64,000 bases of DNA from Cranoglanis bouderius (taxonomy: Eukaryota > Chordata > Actinopteri > Siluriformes > Cranoglanididae): assembly GCA_023630585.1 (NCBI GenBank), contig CM042548.1, forward strand, positions 7,995,527 to 8,059,526, given 5' to 3'. This document shows, one piece after another, positions 1 through 13,006 of this stretch. Position 1 is the stretch's first letter, and each line of letters begins with the position of its first letter. Position numbers and translations under genes: made by a program. Under the pieces are notes generated by a model. That model made no database searches. It was not told where the DNA came from and saw nothing but the letters and a program-made list of their open reading frames with translations.

Positions 1-80
1 ACCAGACTACCACAAGTCTCATGAGCTTGGTACTAAGTCTGGTACAGTTTCCAAGAACATTTTGGACAAGAACATTGAAT

Positions 81-506
81 ACACTGTATGGCCAAAACTA
101 TGTGGACACCTGACAATCACACCCATATGTGGTTCTTGCCCAAACTTTTTCCACAAAGTTGGAAGCACACAACTGTACAGGATGTCTCTGCATGCTGTAG
201 CATTACAATTCCCTTCACTGGAACTAAGAGGCCCAAATCGGTTCCAGCATGACAATGTCGCCGTGCACAAAGTGAGGTCCATGAAGACATGGTTTGGAGT
301 TGGAGTGGAAGAACTCGAGTGGCCTGCACACACCCCCGACCTGAACGACCTCACTAATGGTCTTGTGGCTGACTGAAGTACAAATCTAGTGGAAAGCCTT
401 CCCAGATGTGTAGAGGTTATTATAACAGCAAAAGGGAGACTAAATCTAGAATGGGATGTTCAACAAGCACAGCTGTGTTCAATGGTCAGGTGTCCACAAA
501 CTGTGT
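81..506. mobile_element. Non-autonomous Tc1/mariner-like element
   Basis: Ends are inverted repeats built on ACACT..TGTGGACACCTGAC. Inside, a decayed reading frame still shows VEELEWPAHTPDLND, the remains of the WPxxSPDLNPxE block that holds the last catalytic acid; the E is gone. A sister copy is at 53692-54214. Confidence 0.7.
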
Positions 507-1084
507 TTACTGGATTACTGTGAACGTTGCCAATCTGCCGGAAAGTGCAATTTGTCGCAGAGTTCAAAAGTTCCCATTGGAATCCACTGAATGTAAGCAG
601 GTATACAAGGAAGTGTGTATAGCCAATCAGATTATGAGCAGCTGTGCACAGAGTGGAAAAGTCTTGTTCAAAACCGTAGTGTGGTGTATGCAATGTAAGT
701 ATGGAATAAACACAACAGGACGTGTTGCTGTAGGAAAATAATCAACAGCTACAGCTCTACAGAAATCCGGATGTAGATTTAAATATTTTTAGAGCTCGGT
801 TTACAAGCAAAGGTTACAGTGGTAATAAAATAAATAAATAAATAAATAAATAAAACTCCCTGAGGTGACACCAGGAAGAAACCTTGAAAGGAACCAGACT
901 CATAACAGAACCCATCCTCTTCTGGGTGAGTGGGTAATAGTGAGATTGTAAATCTTTACTCTTCTACAATTGTGTATTATTAAGTCAAACAGCACAGAGT
1001 GTGCTGAAAGGATGCCTAGTATGAGTACCATAGTTTTCACATCCACCGCATGTGCCAAAGTGTTTCATTCTTAGTCTACCATAT
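507..1084. other. Stretch without recognised gene
   Basis: Apart from the (AAAT)n tract nothing recognisable; short frames here lack homology or splice context. Confidence 0.5.
824..855. repeat. (AAAT)n microsatellite
   Basis: About seven AAAT/AATA units. Confidence 0.85.
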
Positions 1085-1330
1085 AACAGTCCCTCCAGGA
1101 TTTTGCAAAATCAACATAATACCAAGCAAACTCCGCAGTATTCGGAGGTGCTAGCAGTTTTTCAGAATTATCACAGATTTTCCGCAGATTTGGGCCAAGA
1201 GGTGTCATTCGACCCCAATTCAAGTAGTTTTCCGCAAGAAAAACACAAAAAACTCTGCAGATTGCATCACAAATTTTGAAAAAAGCTGCAGCAAAATCAA
1301 GCATTTTGGGCTGCAACAATCACAATAAAA
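1085..1330. repeat. Probable dispersed DNA repeat
   Basis: The CTCCAGGATTTTGCAAAATC...GCTGCAGCAAAATCAAGCAT block resembles a common non-coding teleost interspersed repeat that I recall but cannot name. No second copy is in this window. Confidence 0.3.
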
Positions 1331-1486
1331 CTCCTGTACGGACTGATATAAATTTACCAAAGATTACAGTTTGTAATTCATTAATGAATGACACGTCATA
1401 CTTTCTGATCATTTATAGTTACATTACACAACTTTTAATGTCGCTCCTGTTATCCCTCACCAGCTCTGCGTTTTCCCATCTTTTGA

Positions 1487-1700
1487 AGTTAAAGCATGAA
1501 GTTGGAGCACTGCCCAGTGTGTGTGGAGTTTGCATGTTCTTCCTGTGCTTCAGGGAGAACGTTTCCTCCCCCAGTCCAAAGACATATTGTTGTAGGCTGA
1601 TTGGCATTTCCAAATTGTCCATAGTGTGTGGTTGTGCCCTGCGATGGGTTGGCACCCTGTCCAGGCTGCCCCCTACCGTATAGAAAATGAATGGACGAGT
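1487..1700 (+). mobile_element. tRNA-derived SINE, 5'-truncated
   Basis: Reads in sense orientation through GGAGTTTGCATGTTCT, CCCCAGTCCAAAGACAT, GGCTGATTGGCATTTCCAA and ATGGGTTGGCACCCTGTCC. These are the body blocks of the SINE family found on the other strand at 5698, 11673, 13861, 25668 and 28105. The tRNA-like head is missing. Confidence 0.75.
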
Positions 1701-1775
1701 TAGCTTTAGATGTGAAGTGTCTGCCGTTCACGTTCCAGTGAATTAGCCGTTATAGAAACAATAACATATTAGATG

Positions 1776-4110
1776 TCTTGAGTCCTTTCTAATGCATTGC
1801 AAATGACCAACATTGTTGGCCATTAATGAATCACTAGAGACTAATGCCACAAAGATCTTGGCATTTTGGTCTCAACAAGTACTTTTTTGGATTCTACAGC
1901 CGTACAGAATACTTCCAGATGACAGCTGTTCATTTTTTTTTTTTTTATTATTTTTTTTTTTTTAGCTCTTTTATTACATACAGTCTGATGGATTGCACTG
2001 GTTCTGTAATCTACTATACAACTGTAGAACTGTAACATGACATTTCCCACATTTTACATGTTATTCAGAAAACCCCCCCAGTAGTTTAATTAAGGAAACA
2101 GTGACACACTTTGAAGGTTTCTTTATTGCAGTTCAATTTATTCTGGTTTCAGGGTTTTCCCAGCTTTAGAGTCCAATGGCATTAAGAAGCTTGTTTACTA
2201 TGCAAGTTACATAATGTCGTTTGAGGACTTTGTACTTGTATTAAATGACAAAACCTGCCACACAATAGACTGGGAAGTTATATTAAGTGCCTTTGTTAAA
2301 CGCTCTCTTTGAACATGGAGGAAAAAACAAGCTGCTTAAACAGCCCAAGGTTTCTCTCGCACACAAATACATGTAGGCGAACAACACATTACAGAGAGGC
2401 ACTGAACCCAGATCACCTTCAGGGCACCCTGATATTCACACACTTTTTGATTTTCCACTCGTTCTGTCAAGTAATAATGTTTTAAAAGTGTGAACAACTC
2501 TCTCGGTGGACACACAGCTACCCCTTATCACATATAATGCAGTTTTCACTGGAAAATCCCCGGGAGAGCTTGCTGCACTTCCTGTTTTCCAGTCCCCTCA
2601 CAATGCGGACCTGTTTAATGAAGCTCGCTCACCTGATACCACCAAACTGCCTGCTTAATCAATCCTTCAACCAGTGAGCTACAAGGATGAACTTTGGGGT
2701 GGGGAGGTTGGGGGGGGGGGGAATCACAATCGGGTTTTACTATTTTTTTTTTCACGTTTGTCTTAAGATTTAGTTAGTCTAGTAAAGCCTAGCCTTCCTT
2801 TTCTGCGTGACTGTTAAAAAGGTTGAGCAATTTGGAAGCACGTATACAGCAAGAGAGGTCTGAGACTTAACTGTGGCACGGAGCCAAAGACTAAAGCAAA
2901 CAAACTGCAAGGCACGCAGAAAGCTGTAGAGATTAAAATGTTTAAGGTTAGGGTGGTTTAATGCTTGCAAAGAGAAATTAAGAAAAATAGCATTGTGTGA
3001 CATTTCTCTCGCAGGAGCACAGGGGATTATGAGTCATTCGGCTGCAGCGGAGGTATTTGCACTGGCGGACTAAGTGGCCCAGTGAAAAGGCACAGGTGCA
3101 AGGCGGCCTTTAAACGCTTCCTTGTAAAAGGCTAGCGATTCCTCACAATAGCGCGTAAAGGGGGAGGAAATCAAGCTGGCGAGAAATGCTCAAGTTGAGG
3201 TTAATTACACCAAGAATGTGAAGGTCCTCACACCTGGACCACTCAGCTTGGAGGAAACATGTTAAAGCATAATCCTGCTTAGCATCTAAACACAAATGAA
3301 AGCAAAGAGGTAAACAGATTTGGGGGTTTTACCTATTACAACTCAGCAGCAATTGTTAAAGCTGACTTGGGTGTGAAAAAACACAACATTGAGCAATACA
3401 CAAGCTTCCCAGGACTGAGATCAGAAACTCACTAAAAGCAGAAACCACAAGAGGAAGTATCAATACGAGCACTTCACCGAGTTCACGTTTAACAAGGGAT
3501 ATTAGAAAAGGACACTCCAGTAGCATCCGCTTTGTGCCATGTGATCTTTGGCCTCTACTTGTGTGGCTAACAGAAGAGTGTTTGCTTTCAGCCAACTGCC
3601 TGTTTGTGCTCAACGGAACATCAACTGTTCTGCTTTAGTGAAGCCTTTCCTCCTCCAAACAGCCGCAAACACGCGTGACCTAGAGAGACCTAACGAGCAC
3701 AGCAGCCAACGGCACGGCATGGTGTAGTACGGCTAATTAACTCCCCCATCCCATCTCGGGGAAAACTCTCCTATAGTTTTCTTGCACTCACTCAATAATA
3801 AACCAAGTTCATGAAACAGGTTTCATAATATCCACGCACTCAGATCAATATTTCAACATTGCTTATCATGCCAAGCTGTTGCACAAGAGAAAGAGGGGGT
3901 GATGCTAGAGAGTGGAGGAGGTATACATATGAGGTCTTTAAACTTCAGGAACACCGCAGTCTTCCTGCTGAAGCGTTTTCATTTCTACAAAGGCACTCTG
4001 TAGAAATGCAGTACCAGATATAAAACCATTGGGCTAAAAGTTGGTGTTTGCAAAACACTTTTTGTGGTTGAGCAATGAAGCAGATTATGTGGTGATCAGG
4101 GTTTCATATA
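1776..4110. other. Non-coding stretch
   Basis: No exon or transposon recognised. Holds poly-T runs at about 1933-1964 and a G run at about 2710-2721. It is probably part of oaf intron 1. Confidence 0.4.
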
Positions 4111-4594
4111 CACTCCTGGGCAAAAAAAAAAAACATGGGCCAAGTCCAAAATGGCAAAATATTAAACTTTTAATGGTCTTAACAACCATTAAATTAGCAA
4201 GAATTAAACAAATAGATAAAGTAACTTAGTATGGGATAGCCTTTCCCTTTGATTTCTTTAAATGTTGCAGCCTTGTGGGTAGACAGCTTTTTATTTATTT
4301 ATTATTATTATTTTTTTTTTTTACTTTATTTTAATTTTGTACACCCAGACACGTTAGTTTGAATTTTACATCAAACATTTTAATCATGATTTCACTTTTG
4401 TGTACAAGAAGACTATATAAGTGAATTTCCCTATTTCTAGCTATTCCCCCAAACAGTTCAATACAGCAAATGTAAACAAGCATTTGTTTAATTTTTGCTA
4501 ATTTTCTGACCAAAGATTTGTTGTTAAAACCATTAAAAGCTTAACATTTTGCCACGTTGAGCTTGGCCCATTTGTTTTTTTTTGCCCAGGCGTG
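4111..4594. mobile_element. Palindromic MITE (Tc1-like ends), copy 1
   Basis: Flanked by TA on both sides. Long inverted arms of about 95 bp: CACTCCTGGGCA...CTTTTAATGGTCTTAACAA on the left, and the complement of GTTGTTAAAACCATTAAAAG...TGCCCAGGCGTG on the right. No coding capacity. A second copy in the other orientation is at 49498-49911. Confidence 0.75.
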
Positions 4595-5697
4595 TACATC
4601 AGACCACCAGCACATTAAAGGATTTGGTTACAGCAATCTCCACTCAGGAGTGACAACACGGTATCATGAATGACAGCTCTAACCTAAACACAACATACTC
4701 AATCACTGTCACTGGTGGAATGTGTTTCAGAGTACTGGGTCACAAGGAGTCAGCGCGCTTAGCTGTGTCTGCCGCTCTCTGGGATCAGGACTCTTTCATT
4801 ATCTCCAGCGCTCAAAAGGCCAACAAGGCTTGGCTATAGCCTGAATAAAGATATCAGCGTATGGTGAATGGAGCCACTGAAGTGTCCTCGGGGAAAGTGC
4901 CTGCAGTGGACACAATGGATGGGGAAATAATTCACCAAACTGGTTAGAAGAATGCAGAGATTTTTTTTCTGTCTGAAACAAACCTACTCGATTTGTTTAG
5001 GCAGCTGTGAGCACGGCAATCACGTTCAGGGAAAGCAAACCGACTGGTCCAATATTTCCTGAGAGGTCCTGCGAGTCTGCGGTCAGACTGCTACGTGAAT
5101 GCGAGTGAACTAGTGATACACTGAATTGAAAATTCTTGGCTGAAACTGAAATTCACGGCACTCGGGGCTGAAAACTGAAAAAAACATAATAAAAGTTGCT
5201 GGACTCATTAATATGTTATTATATTAATACCACGGTACTGTCATGAGACTCTTGTGTTATTCTTACACAAAATCCCAATCATCTAGACTAAAAATAAGCA
5301 ACTAACTAAATTTACCCGAAAGGTATGACAAGCTGAATTAAGTGCAACAATGCAGAGGCTATGTTACTATAGAAAATAAGACAGTACTTGAAACCCTTGG
5401 AATATCTTGTTTGAGCCCTTGACAAAAAGGCTGGATGTTATTTGAGAAAGATTTTCTTTGAGTCTGGTCTAGCTATGTAAAGTCTAGCTAAGCTATGGTT
5501 TTTTTTTTGTTTTTTTTTTGCTTTATTTTGATGAAATTCGTCACCGTTTCCACATCCCCCACGTTTTATTGTTTAACGCCTGTTCATGCGACTTAACATG
5601 CCCAGTAAGAATAGTTCCTACCAACAGCTAGTCCCTTGTGGTTCTGCACCAGAGAGAAATATATGTATAAACCATGTGAAGCGTGTTACATTTAAAC
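4595..5697. other. Non-coding stretch
   Basis: No gene or transposon recognised. Confidence 0.4.
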
Positions 5698-5845
5698 CAT
5701 CAATCCATCCATCCATCCATTTTCCATACTACTTATCGTACACAGGGTTGCGGGGGAGCTTGGTGTCTATCCCAGGGAACTCGGGGCACAAGGCAGGGGA
5801 CACCCTGGACGGGGTGCCAACCCATCTCAGACATTTAAACACACA
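5698..5845 (-). mobile_element. tRNA-derived SINE, truncated
   Basis: (ATCC)n tail on the left, then CATACTACTTATCGTACACAGG and GACACCCTGGACGGGGTGCC body blocks in antisense orientation. Cut off before the tRNA-like head. Confidence 0.75.
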
Positions 5846-7854
5846 TCAAATAAAATGTTTTCTTTTGCAAAAGTCAATAAGAAGTAGAGATTTTTCTTAT
5901 TCAGGTTGTTGGACGAATGAAGTAAAGAAGAAAAAAAAAATGCTGGTGACTGTTACATCAACATTTGTCCACTGGGCAACTGTGAATGAAAAACTAGTAG
6001 CCCGGATACTTAATCTGCATCTCCCGGGCAAGTGATTCGTCCATCCCAAGAACATCGAAGCTTATTATTTAGCGCCATCTGCATGTTTGATTTACATGAT
6101 TTCTATCCACACTTGCAAAATGTTTGACTGCATTGCATTATTGTTTCTGGCCACATATACTGTACCTCAGCAAATGTTTTGTTTATGGCCCAAATAAGCC
6201 GTTTGTGCATTGTCAAACCCGATCGAGCCAGATTAAAAGATTTAGTCGCGGCAAACAGACTAACCGGTGAGGAAGTGCCAATAACGCCTATTTTACATAA
6301 ATGACCTAAGGTCACAAAGGGATTACTAGAAATGTTGCAATGTCTATTCCGTTACATTACTCCCATTCACCATAACTTCACATGAAGTAACTGTCACATT
6401 CGATTTATGGAACTGACAGTAGAGTGACTCAGCAGCACTAAGTTACTTTTCATATTACCTAAGTGGAAGGCACCTAAAGATACATCCCTCCCTGCCAGGA
6501 AAGAGTGACACAGGCACAAAACACCCACGGCATGTTCCTGCAAGTGACACCACAGCCTGGGAGAATTCACCGTCCAGACTGAGATCACAAACCACTCAGG
6601 CAATAAACATGTTTGTGTGGGGGTTTACTCTAATGAATGCGACTGTTACTCCACTTCCTGCATTTCCTGTTCCCAAACAAGAGTGGGATAATGGCAGGCA
6701 GCCCATATAGATATGTTAGCACATGAGCATACAGAGATAAAACCCTTACTATACGGTCAACAATGAAACGATGATGCCAAGTCATGCCATAAGCCAAACA
6801 CAGTCTGAGGAAAGCGTGACTACATGCATTTCCTTGGTACTGGATGAGTCATTTGCTGCTTACAAGATAATGCACTGATTTCATTGACTTGCGGTCACTT
6901 AGCATGTTGCGTAGTAGTGCGCTGCTGGAGGTGAGATTAAGATTATACCTTTCATAATTTGACAGCTTTACGAATAGTGTTTTGTAGCACTACGGAGTAC
7001 TAGCACTTGGCCCAATGCTGGTGTTTAGCTACCACCATCTTAACTATCTTAACACTTGTTTCTGAAAGTTGTTGCTTGTGGCACTGTCTGTATCGCTGTA
7101 TCGGCTCCTCTGACAGTTTACAATTCGCACTGGGTTCTGCCTTGGTGGATAAAAGCACCAGGAAATGAATAAATGTAAGTCATTTGTTAATGCCTTACTA
7201 GATTACTGGGCTTACAAGGTCTCAGGAGTATAAATGGAAAGCCAGAAAACAGCAAGACGTTGTAAAAAAAAAAAAAAAAAAAATGAATGAAAAAACACCC
7301 ATTACATTCGTATTGACGATGCGCGAGTTTCCAGCACCATGGCCAAGGTTATTGCGAAATAGAGTTTGTAGCTTCAGTAAAAGAAGATGAAGAGATGGGT
7401 CACTGCCAAGTATTTCAAGGATACCCCGATGTGGAGATGCACAAAGGGCCAACTACTACATTCAGCAGTGGGTGTGAGGTGAAATGAATCAATTCACATT
7501 CATCAGCACTTACTGTGTGGGCTTTTTCCATAACTGCCTCTTTCTTTTGAACACAGCCTAGATATTAAACAGCCTAAGGCAAGAGAGGGAGAGAACCTAG
7601 AAACCTGATACAGCTAGAACTAGATAAAAGAGTGATTTAAGACAAGGCCAGTGTGAGCATTCACACTCGCATCTTTATAGCACATTCTTGTGACTCTGTG
7701 ACATTACTGCCCCGTTTCCCCAGACACCTCTGCATTGTTTTGATGGATTCCAATTACCCAGGAGCAGTGCAGGCTGGTATAGACTAGGGTTGTGCAATAA
7801 GGGTCGAAATGATAATTATGATTACAGTGCTTAATATTATTACTATTTTATCGC
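5846..7854. other. Non-coding stretch
   Basis: No exon recognised. A SINE/L2-type tail scrap (GAATAAATGTAAG) is at about 7167 and a poly-A run at 7264-7282. Confidence 0.4.
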
Positions 7855-9440
7855 GCATTTCTTTCACCTCACTACATTATAGCCAAAGCCGGCTTTGCAC
7901 TGTACGATATTTGGCCTGATTTTGCTGTTGCAGGCACGATTTGCACATGGCAAAGTATAATCTTTGGTTGCAAGATGAGATCGGTGGTCTTAGAACTCAT
8001 AATGTGATCTGCTCGCCGGTGGCCGGTTTACTGAGCTCTGGCAAATGCAATGGAGTCTCAGAAAATTTTGAGAGTGCGAGCCCTGCTATACTAGCAATAG
8101 CAGGATGGCATCTGATTACACAAAACTCACGGGACAGCTACAAACACGGTAGTGGCAATGGCGAAACGTAAACAAAACATATCGGATTTAAGAGAAGAGC
8201 AGTTTGTTGAGTTGCAGCAGCATACAGAAGGTCTCTATAATGTCTCATCACAGCTAAATCAGGACAGGACAAAAAAGGGACGCGACACGGAAAGAAATAG
8301 AGGATTAATTACAGCTTCCAAGCTGTGTAGCTAACTGGTTCGCACGCAGTCGCTCTGTTCCTAGGGTTTATTAACTATTAGGAAAACATGAAACTATTTT
8401 TATGCTCTCCATTTGAAGAGCTACAGACATGTACTGAGTTGCAGCGCACCCAGTACAGCAGAACTTAGTAACTATCTTTATCATTTAATCTGACATGAAG
8501 AACACGTCATAGCACAGTCTGTTACAGAATTCTTATTGGGATCATCTCGTACAGTCTAACACGTAATAATCACAAAAGACTGCTGGAATCGCACAGTGTA
8601 AAACTGGTTTAAGCCACATTATGTTTATTTATTGTCATCACCCCATAGAATAGATGAACTAAACCTCCTCGCCAATATATACTGTGCACATATAAAAAAA
8701 AGCAACGTTAATATGGTAATGTGTTGAGATCATTCATGCGGTATGTGTGCATAATATTAACAAAACTTGTTAAAGTGTTGGAGTTCCCAAGTCTGATTGG
8801 TCAGAAGGTACTGACCGATTTTCTATAACATTTCTAACTGTTTCCACTGTAACAATTCATTCACAGGGACTTCTATGGTGGACGCATCACATAATCCAAC
8901 ACCAGACTGTTAAAAATGTGTTGTTATTTAATAAAAGAAAAACGTATAATCGATAATATCGCAAAGTTTTCTGTTAGTTTATTTAACATTTTATGGAAGG
9001 AGTCTCAGGTGCCTGCACTTTGTTAAAGTTAGTAAGTTTTCTGCCACTGGAGAGTCTTCAACATGGAGTTTGCGCTTTATTGGTTCTTGGTGACATCACA
9101 AGTTTTTTTGTTGTATTTTTTTTTTTGTCTTATCAGCTTCAAGGGCTGGAAAAAACGAGAGGCTAGTGAGAAAACAAGCTGCTGTAACATAAGTGATAAC
9201 AGGAGCTATCTTGTCTCACAAACTTTCCAGAACATTAAATGTAACAATAAATGCATAAAAAGTAGGATTATAGTTATAGTTATTATAGTTCATTTAGTAT
9301 ATTATAGTAGGTTAAAATGATGATGTGTGGTTCATTAATAAATGATAAATTGTAGTTACTGGTGAATCATTGGAATAAACATTTCAGGCTGCACTGTTAT
9401 AGGAAAATAATCGACTTGAGGGTGGCAACAACATCTATAA
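7855..9440. mobile_element. Dispersed repeat family R1, longest copy (carries the MADF ORF)
   Basis: Blocks of this stretch recur at 14918-15840, 25226-25665, 27555-28090 and 36030-36435. A shared marker is CTGTTATAGGAAAATAATC (here near 9400) and a segment around CTGTGTCTGCAA/AGTTCCTGTTATCACTTA in one or other orientation. The block 7870-8165 aligns by eye with 15105-15440. Edges are approximate. Confidence 0.5.
8152..8334 (+). pseudogene. MADF/Myb-SANT-like ORF fragment of a Harbinger-like transposon
   Basis: A 60-codon reading frame with LREEQFVELQQHTEGLYNVS followed by SQLNQDRTKKGRD. This resembles the MADF DNA-binding fold (F-x-E-L ... L-Y-x-V-x-S-x-x-Y/L ... R-x-K/R) that PIF/Harbinger elements encode beside their nuclease. 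No DDE nuclease was seen nearby, and the frame stops where helix 3 (KAWxEIA) would lie. The surrounding sequence recurs at about 15.1-15.6 kb, where this ORF is deleted. The family call is from motif recognition only. Confidence 0.5.
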
Positions 9441-11099
9441 AAACACAGCCTGTCATGTTTCATTCCTTACATATGTTGTGGTTATATTGATAGTGATACG
9501 AATTACATTAAAAACATACTTGATATCACTTTTATAAGCATTATATTATATGCAGTAATGTAAGACACTCACAAAACACTCCTCAGGATTACACACCTAG
9601 CAATAAAAATTAAATTATTGTGATTTCTATTGCAGGCAGTAATATTAAGACAAATATTAACTGAAATACTGTGCAGCCATAAGACCTTATTTCATCTCTT
9701 CCAAGCCCTCGTGTTTAGCACAAGAAAAATGGCTGAATTTCTAATCCCCTCCTATATAGAACAAAAGTTCAAGGACCTAATAAATATACACAGGACTCCA
9801 GTTTGTTGCATTTATCGGTGTCCTGTTTGATTCCCAGCCAACTATATCTGCCAAGAAGACAAATCACAGTTCCTGTAAACTGCAAAGTTCAATGTTTCCC
9901 AGTCCTCTTAAGTCCATCCTTGAAGAATACTTGTGTTTGACAAAACTGATCATGCCAATCGTACCATGGTTATTCTGTAGTTAATGAATAAGCGTTTATA
10001 TACAACTTTATTTAACTGGGCAAAGTACTGCAGTGAGGCAATTTTGGAGAAACTTTCACTGCTCAGCTTTAACTGGCATAGGTGCAATAACGTAGAGAAC
10101 AAAACTTCTCCCAGATAAGGACTGATCAGGTAAATATCATTTTGGTATAACAGTAAATGACAAAAATTGGGATTTACTCAAATGAAAGTGCACGAAAGTT
10201 CATTCGGCAGCCCCAGCCGTGCCTGGAGACCTGGTGTCTACACAGCTACTTGACACACAGCATTGTCTGACTGTATGAAAGTCTATCTTTTGGCGTTGCC
10301 GTAAAATTACTCACTAACCAGTACGCAGTAAATCCAAGAAGGCAGCTGCAAGTCGGAGTTAATTCAAGTTTCCATAAATCCTTGCAGATGACATAGATGA
10401 GAAACACATGTGAGGAAAAAGGAGACGGCTCTCTGTGTGGAACTGATAAAAAGTGGAAAAAGAAAGAGGCTGAGTAAGAAGAAAATGATTCTGACAGCAT
10501 TCCGACTGCAGGAGATAAACTGCAGTTTTAAAGTTTTAAATGAGGGTTAAAGTTCGTAAATTCATCACATTTATGAAAGTACTCTCAGCATCTATAATGG
10601 TTATTGAATACAGATCACAAAGTAATATCACACTGCCATCAATTTTTTTATGGAAAGTTTGTAAATGGACAAGTGATGGAGCAGTGCTCACCAACCATAA
10701 ATTACACTTTGGTCCAGCACAAGATCTAACACACCTCAGAAAACGGAGGGTTTTGGAGAGGTTGTCCAATCATGCATCGCAGAGGTGGGTTGCAACTAAA
10801 GTCGGAAGGAAGGAGGTAGGTCTGGTGAGCATTAGCCTTGGGTGAAGCTGGAAACATGGATATCTTATTGCCACAAGTTCAGATATAACTTAATCCATGT
10901 AAAGGTGTCCGTGAGTTCCCAAAAGTAATTCAATTCACAGCTTCTTTCATAAACACACATCCTATATTGGGTGCATGGTGGAAAAAGTAACAGAAGGTGT
11001 GATGTCGGATAACCAGACTTGCAGTCATAGGTGGACAACTGGGATGCAGGGTATAGGACTAGTTTGTTTTCCTGGTCTAGGAATCCTTAGGCTAATTTC
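9441..11099. other. Non-coding stretch
   Basis: No gene, RNA or transposon recognised. Short frames on both strands lack family resemblance. Confidence 0.4.
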
Positions 11100-11375
11100 A
11101 TTCATTCATCCATCCATCCATCTTCAGTAACCACTTGATCCCGATCATGGTGGATCTGGAGGTGGGGACACACCCCGAATGGGACATCTGTCTATCGCAA
11201 GGCACACGCACACATTCACACCTAAGGACAATTTAGCATAGCCAATCCACCAAATGGCATGTTTTCACGAGGTGGGAGAAAACCAGACAACCCAGAGAAA
11301 ACCCACACGGACTTGGGAAGAACATCCTTAGACGGTAACCCAAGCTCAGGATCGAACGGAGGTGACTGCGCAGCC
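11100..11375 (-). mobile_element. SINE, diverged relative of the main SINE family
   Basis: (ATCC)n tail at 11104-11121, then GTGGATCTGGAGG, CGCAAGGCACACGCACACATTC, CCAATCCACC and GGGAGAAAACC blocks in the same order as the main family but clearly diverged. Antisense orientation. Confidence 0.6.
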
Positions 11376-11544
11376 TTAATAAAATACATCAAGGTGTACA
11401 TCACTGACAATTTTCAGTTGCCCCAGCCATTTTGAAATGTCTACACTGTTAGGAAAAAGAGGCTTCTTCTAGCTCCCTTCTGGGTGAACCCTTAAACCCT
11501 ACCACAGACGGTTTTCTTGTGAAGGGTTCAGATAGAACTTCTTG

Positions 11545-11547
<3 letters not shown>

Positions 11548-11579
<32 letters not shown>
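11548..11579. repeat. Poly-A tract (32 nt)
   Basis: Uninterrupted A run inside the split MITE. Confidence 0.9.
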
Positions 11580-11584
<5 letters not shown>

Positions 11585-11672
11585 TTGCTTGCATAGATAA
11601 CATTTCATAACAAATCTTCCCACCATAAATATTTGTATTATTTAGAGCCTTCTTTCTAAAAGGAAATAATCA

Positions 11673-12023
11673 ATCAATCAATCAATCATCCATCTATCCA
11701 TCCATCCATCCCCTACACAGGGACGCAGGGGAACCTGTGTGGAAATCGGAGCATGAGGTGGGAGACACCCTGGATGGGAGGCCATCCAATCGCAGGGCAC
11801 AATTGCACACACATTCACACACTCTGGACAATTTTGGAAATGCCAATCAGCCTACACTGCATGTCTTTGGACTGGGGGAGGAAACCAAAGTACCCGGAGG
11901 AAACCCCCAAAAGCACGGGGAGAACATGCAAGCTCTGCGCACACAGTGCAGAGGCAGGATTCGAACCCCCAACCCCATAGAGGCGAGAAAAATGTGCTAA
12001 CCACTAAGCCACCATGCTCCCTG
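11673..12023 (-). mobile_element. tRNA-derived SINE, near full length, with target duplication
   Basis: Antisense. Tail of (AATC)n/(ATCC)n on the left, body blocks, then the tRNA-like head on the right. Read on the minus strand the head has an A-box-like TGGCTTAGTGGTTAG and a B-box-like GGTTCGAATCC. The 11-bp repeat GGAAATAATCA flanks it (11662-11672 and 12024-12034), so insertion by target-primed copying is clear. Confidence 0.88.
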
Positions 12024-12257
12024 GGAAATAATCAGAATAAACTGAATACGGTTAAAGAATCATCCATTAAAAAAGCTGTTTAAGGAAGCATATGGTTCTT
12101 CTTCAGTGTTGCTCAAAATATTTTTTCGGAACATTTGTTTTTAAGAGTGATACATAAAGCAATACACTATATAAAACTTTTTTTTTTTTTTTTAAGGAAA
12201 AACATCCGGGTCCTTAATAGTAAGAGCAAGTGAAGGCAAATATGTGGTATGGATTTA

Positions 12258-12361
<104 letters not shown>

Positions 12362-12795
12362 GTACATTTTAGATTCCCAAACATTAGTTTTCTAGCACAA
12401 AATTAAATGTTACAGAAAAATGTTTGTATGTCATTAAAGAAAGCAGCATATTACGTAAGAGACACTTTTCAGACAAAAAACACAATGAAGGCTGCTGGGT
12501 TTTGCTGCAAAAATAAGAAGAAAGTGTGAAAGTCAAAGTCTCCAGAAGAACTGTGTCTGGATCTGCAAGATGCTCAATAAAACTTACCAGCTCATTTCCT
12601 TATAAAACTGCACTAATTGTACCGGAGACTACTATTTTTATGTTTATTTTTAGTCACACCAATTATTCATTTACTACTGTTCACTGCTCTTTACATTTTT
12701 TTTTAAATGTAGAAACATTTAATTTCATTATTTTGAAGGCATATTTGCTCTACAGCATTTCTTTGCATGTGCCTAAAACTTTTGCACAGTACTAG
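12362..12795 (-). mobile_element. MITE with CAGTACTGTGCAAAAG end, copy 1
   Basis: Its right end (TGCCTAAAACTTTTGCACAG) and whole interior match, in reverse complement, the element at 15985-16522. The left terminal repeat is replaced by the microsatellite. Tc1-like terminal sequence, no coding capacity. Confidence 0.75.
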
Positions 12796-12952
12796 TACTA
12801 ATACATACCTGTCATAGTTTTGAACAGTATTATATTTATTTTGGTCAGTTAGAATGTTTCCCAGATCACGTGACAGAGGGGAACTGATGCGGGTCTAGTT
12901 ACCTGGGAGTATGGTATATTTTGATCCAACAAGCCATGAATGAAGAAGTGAG

Positions 12953-12990
12953 CAGTGTGTGTGTGAGAGTGTGTGTGTGTGTGTGTGAGT
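12953..12990. repeat. (TG)n tract just inside oaf intron 1
   Basis: Interrupted TG repeat beginning about 16 nt from the exon 1 donor at 13006. In the transcript it reads as CA. Confidence 0.85.
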
Positions 12991-13006
12991 GTGATCCTAA
13001 TCTCAC

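Larger units (their letters stand above)
11440..12160. mobile_element. MITE of the GGGTTCT/AGAACCC type, split by a SINE
   Basis: Left half 11440-11672 and right half 12024-12160 carry GGGTTCAGATAGAACTTCTT and AAGCATATGGTTCTTCTTC type motifs. A SINE inserted between them made a duplication (see 11673). A relative is at 26030-26285. Outer edges are approximate. Confidence 0.45.

Noticed and set aside
2779..3003. Candidate oaf exon 2 on the minus strand
   Set aside because: Compared with the remembered OAF exon 2 region (VFRALILGELEKGQ type) there is no match here or elsewhere in 1-12900.
11950..12023. tRNA-like sequence with A- and B-box motifs (also near 14480-14570 and 18560-18640)
   Set aside because: These are the heads of tRNA-derived SINEs, followed by SINE bodies and tails, with no intact cloverleaf claimed.
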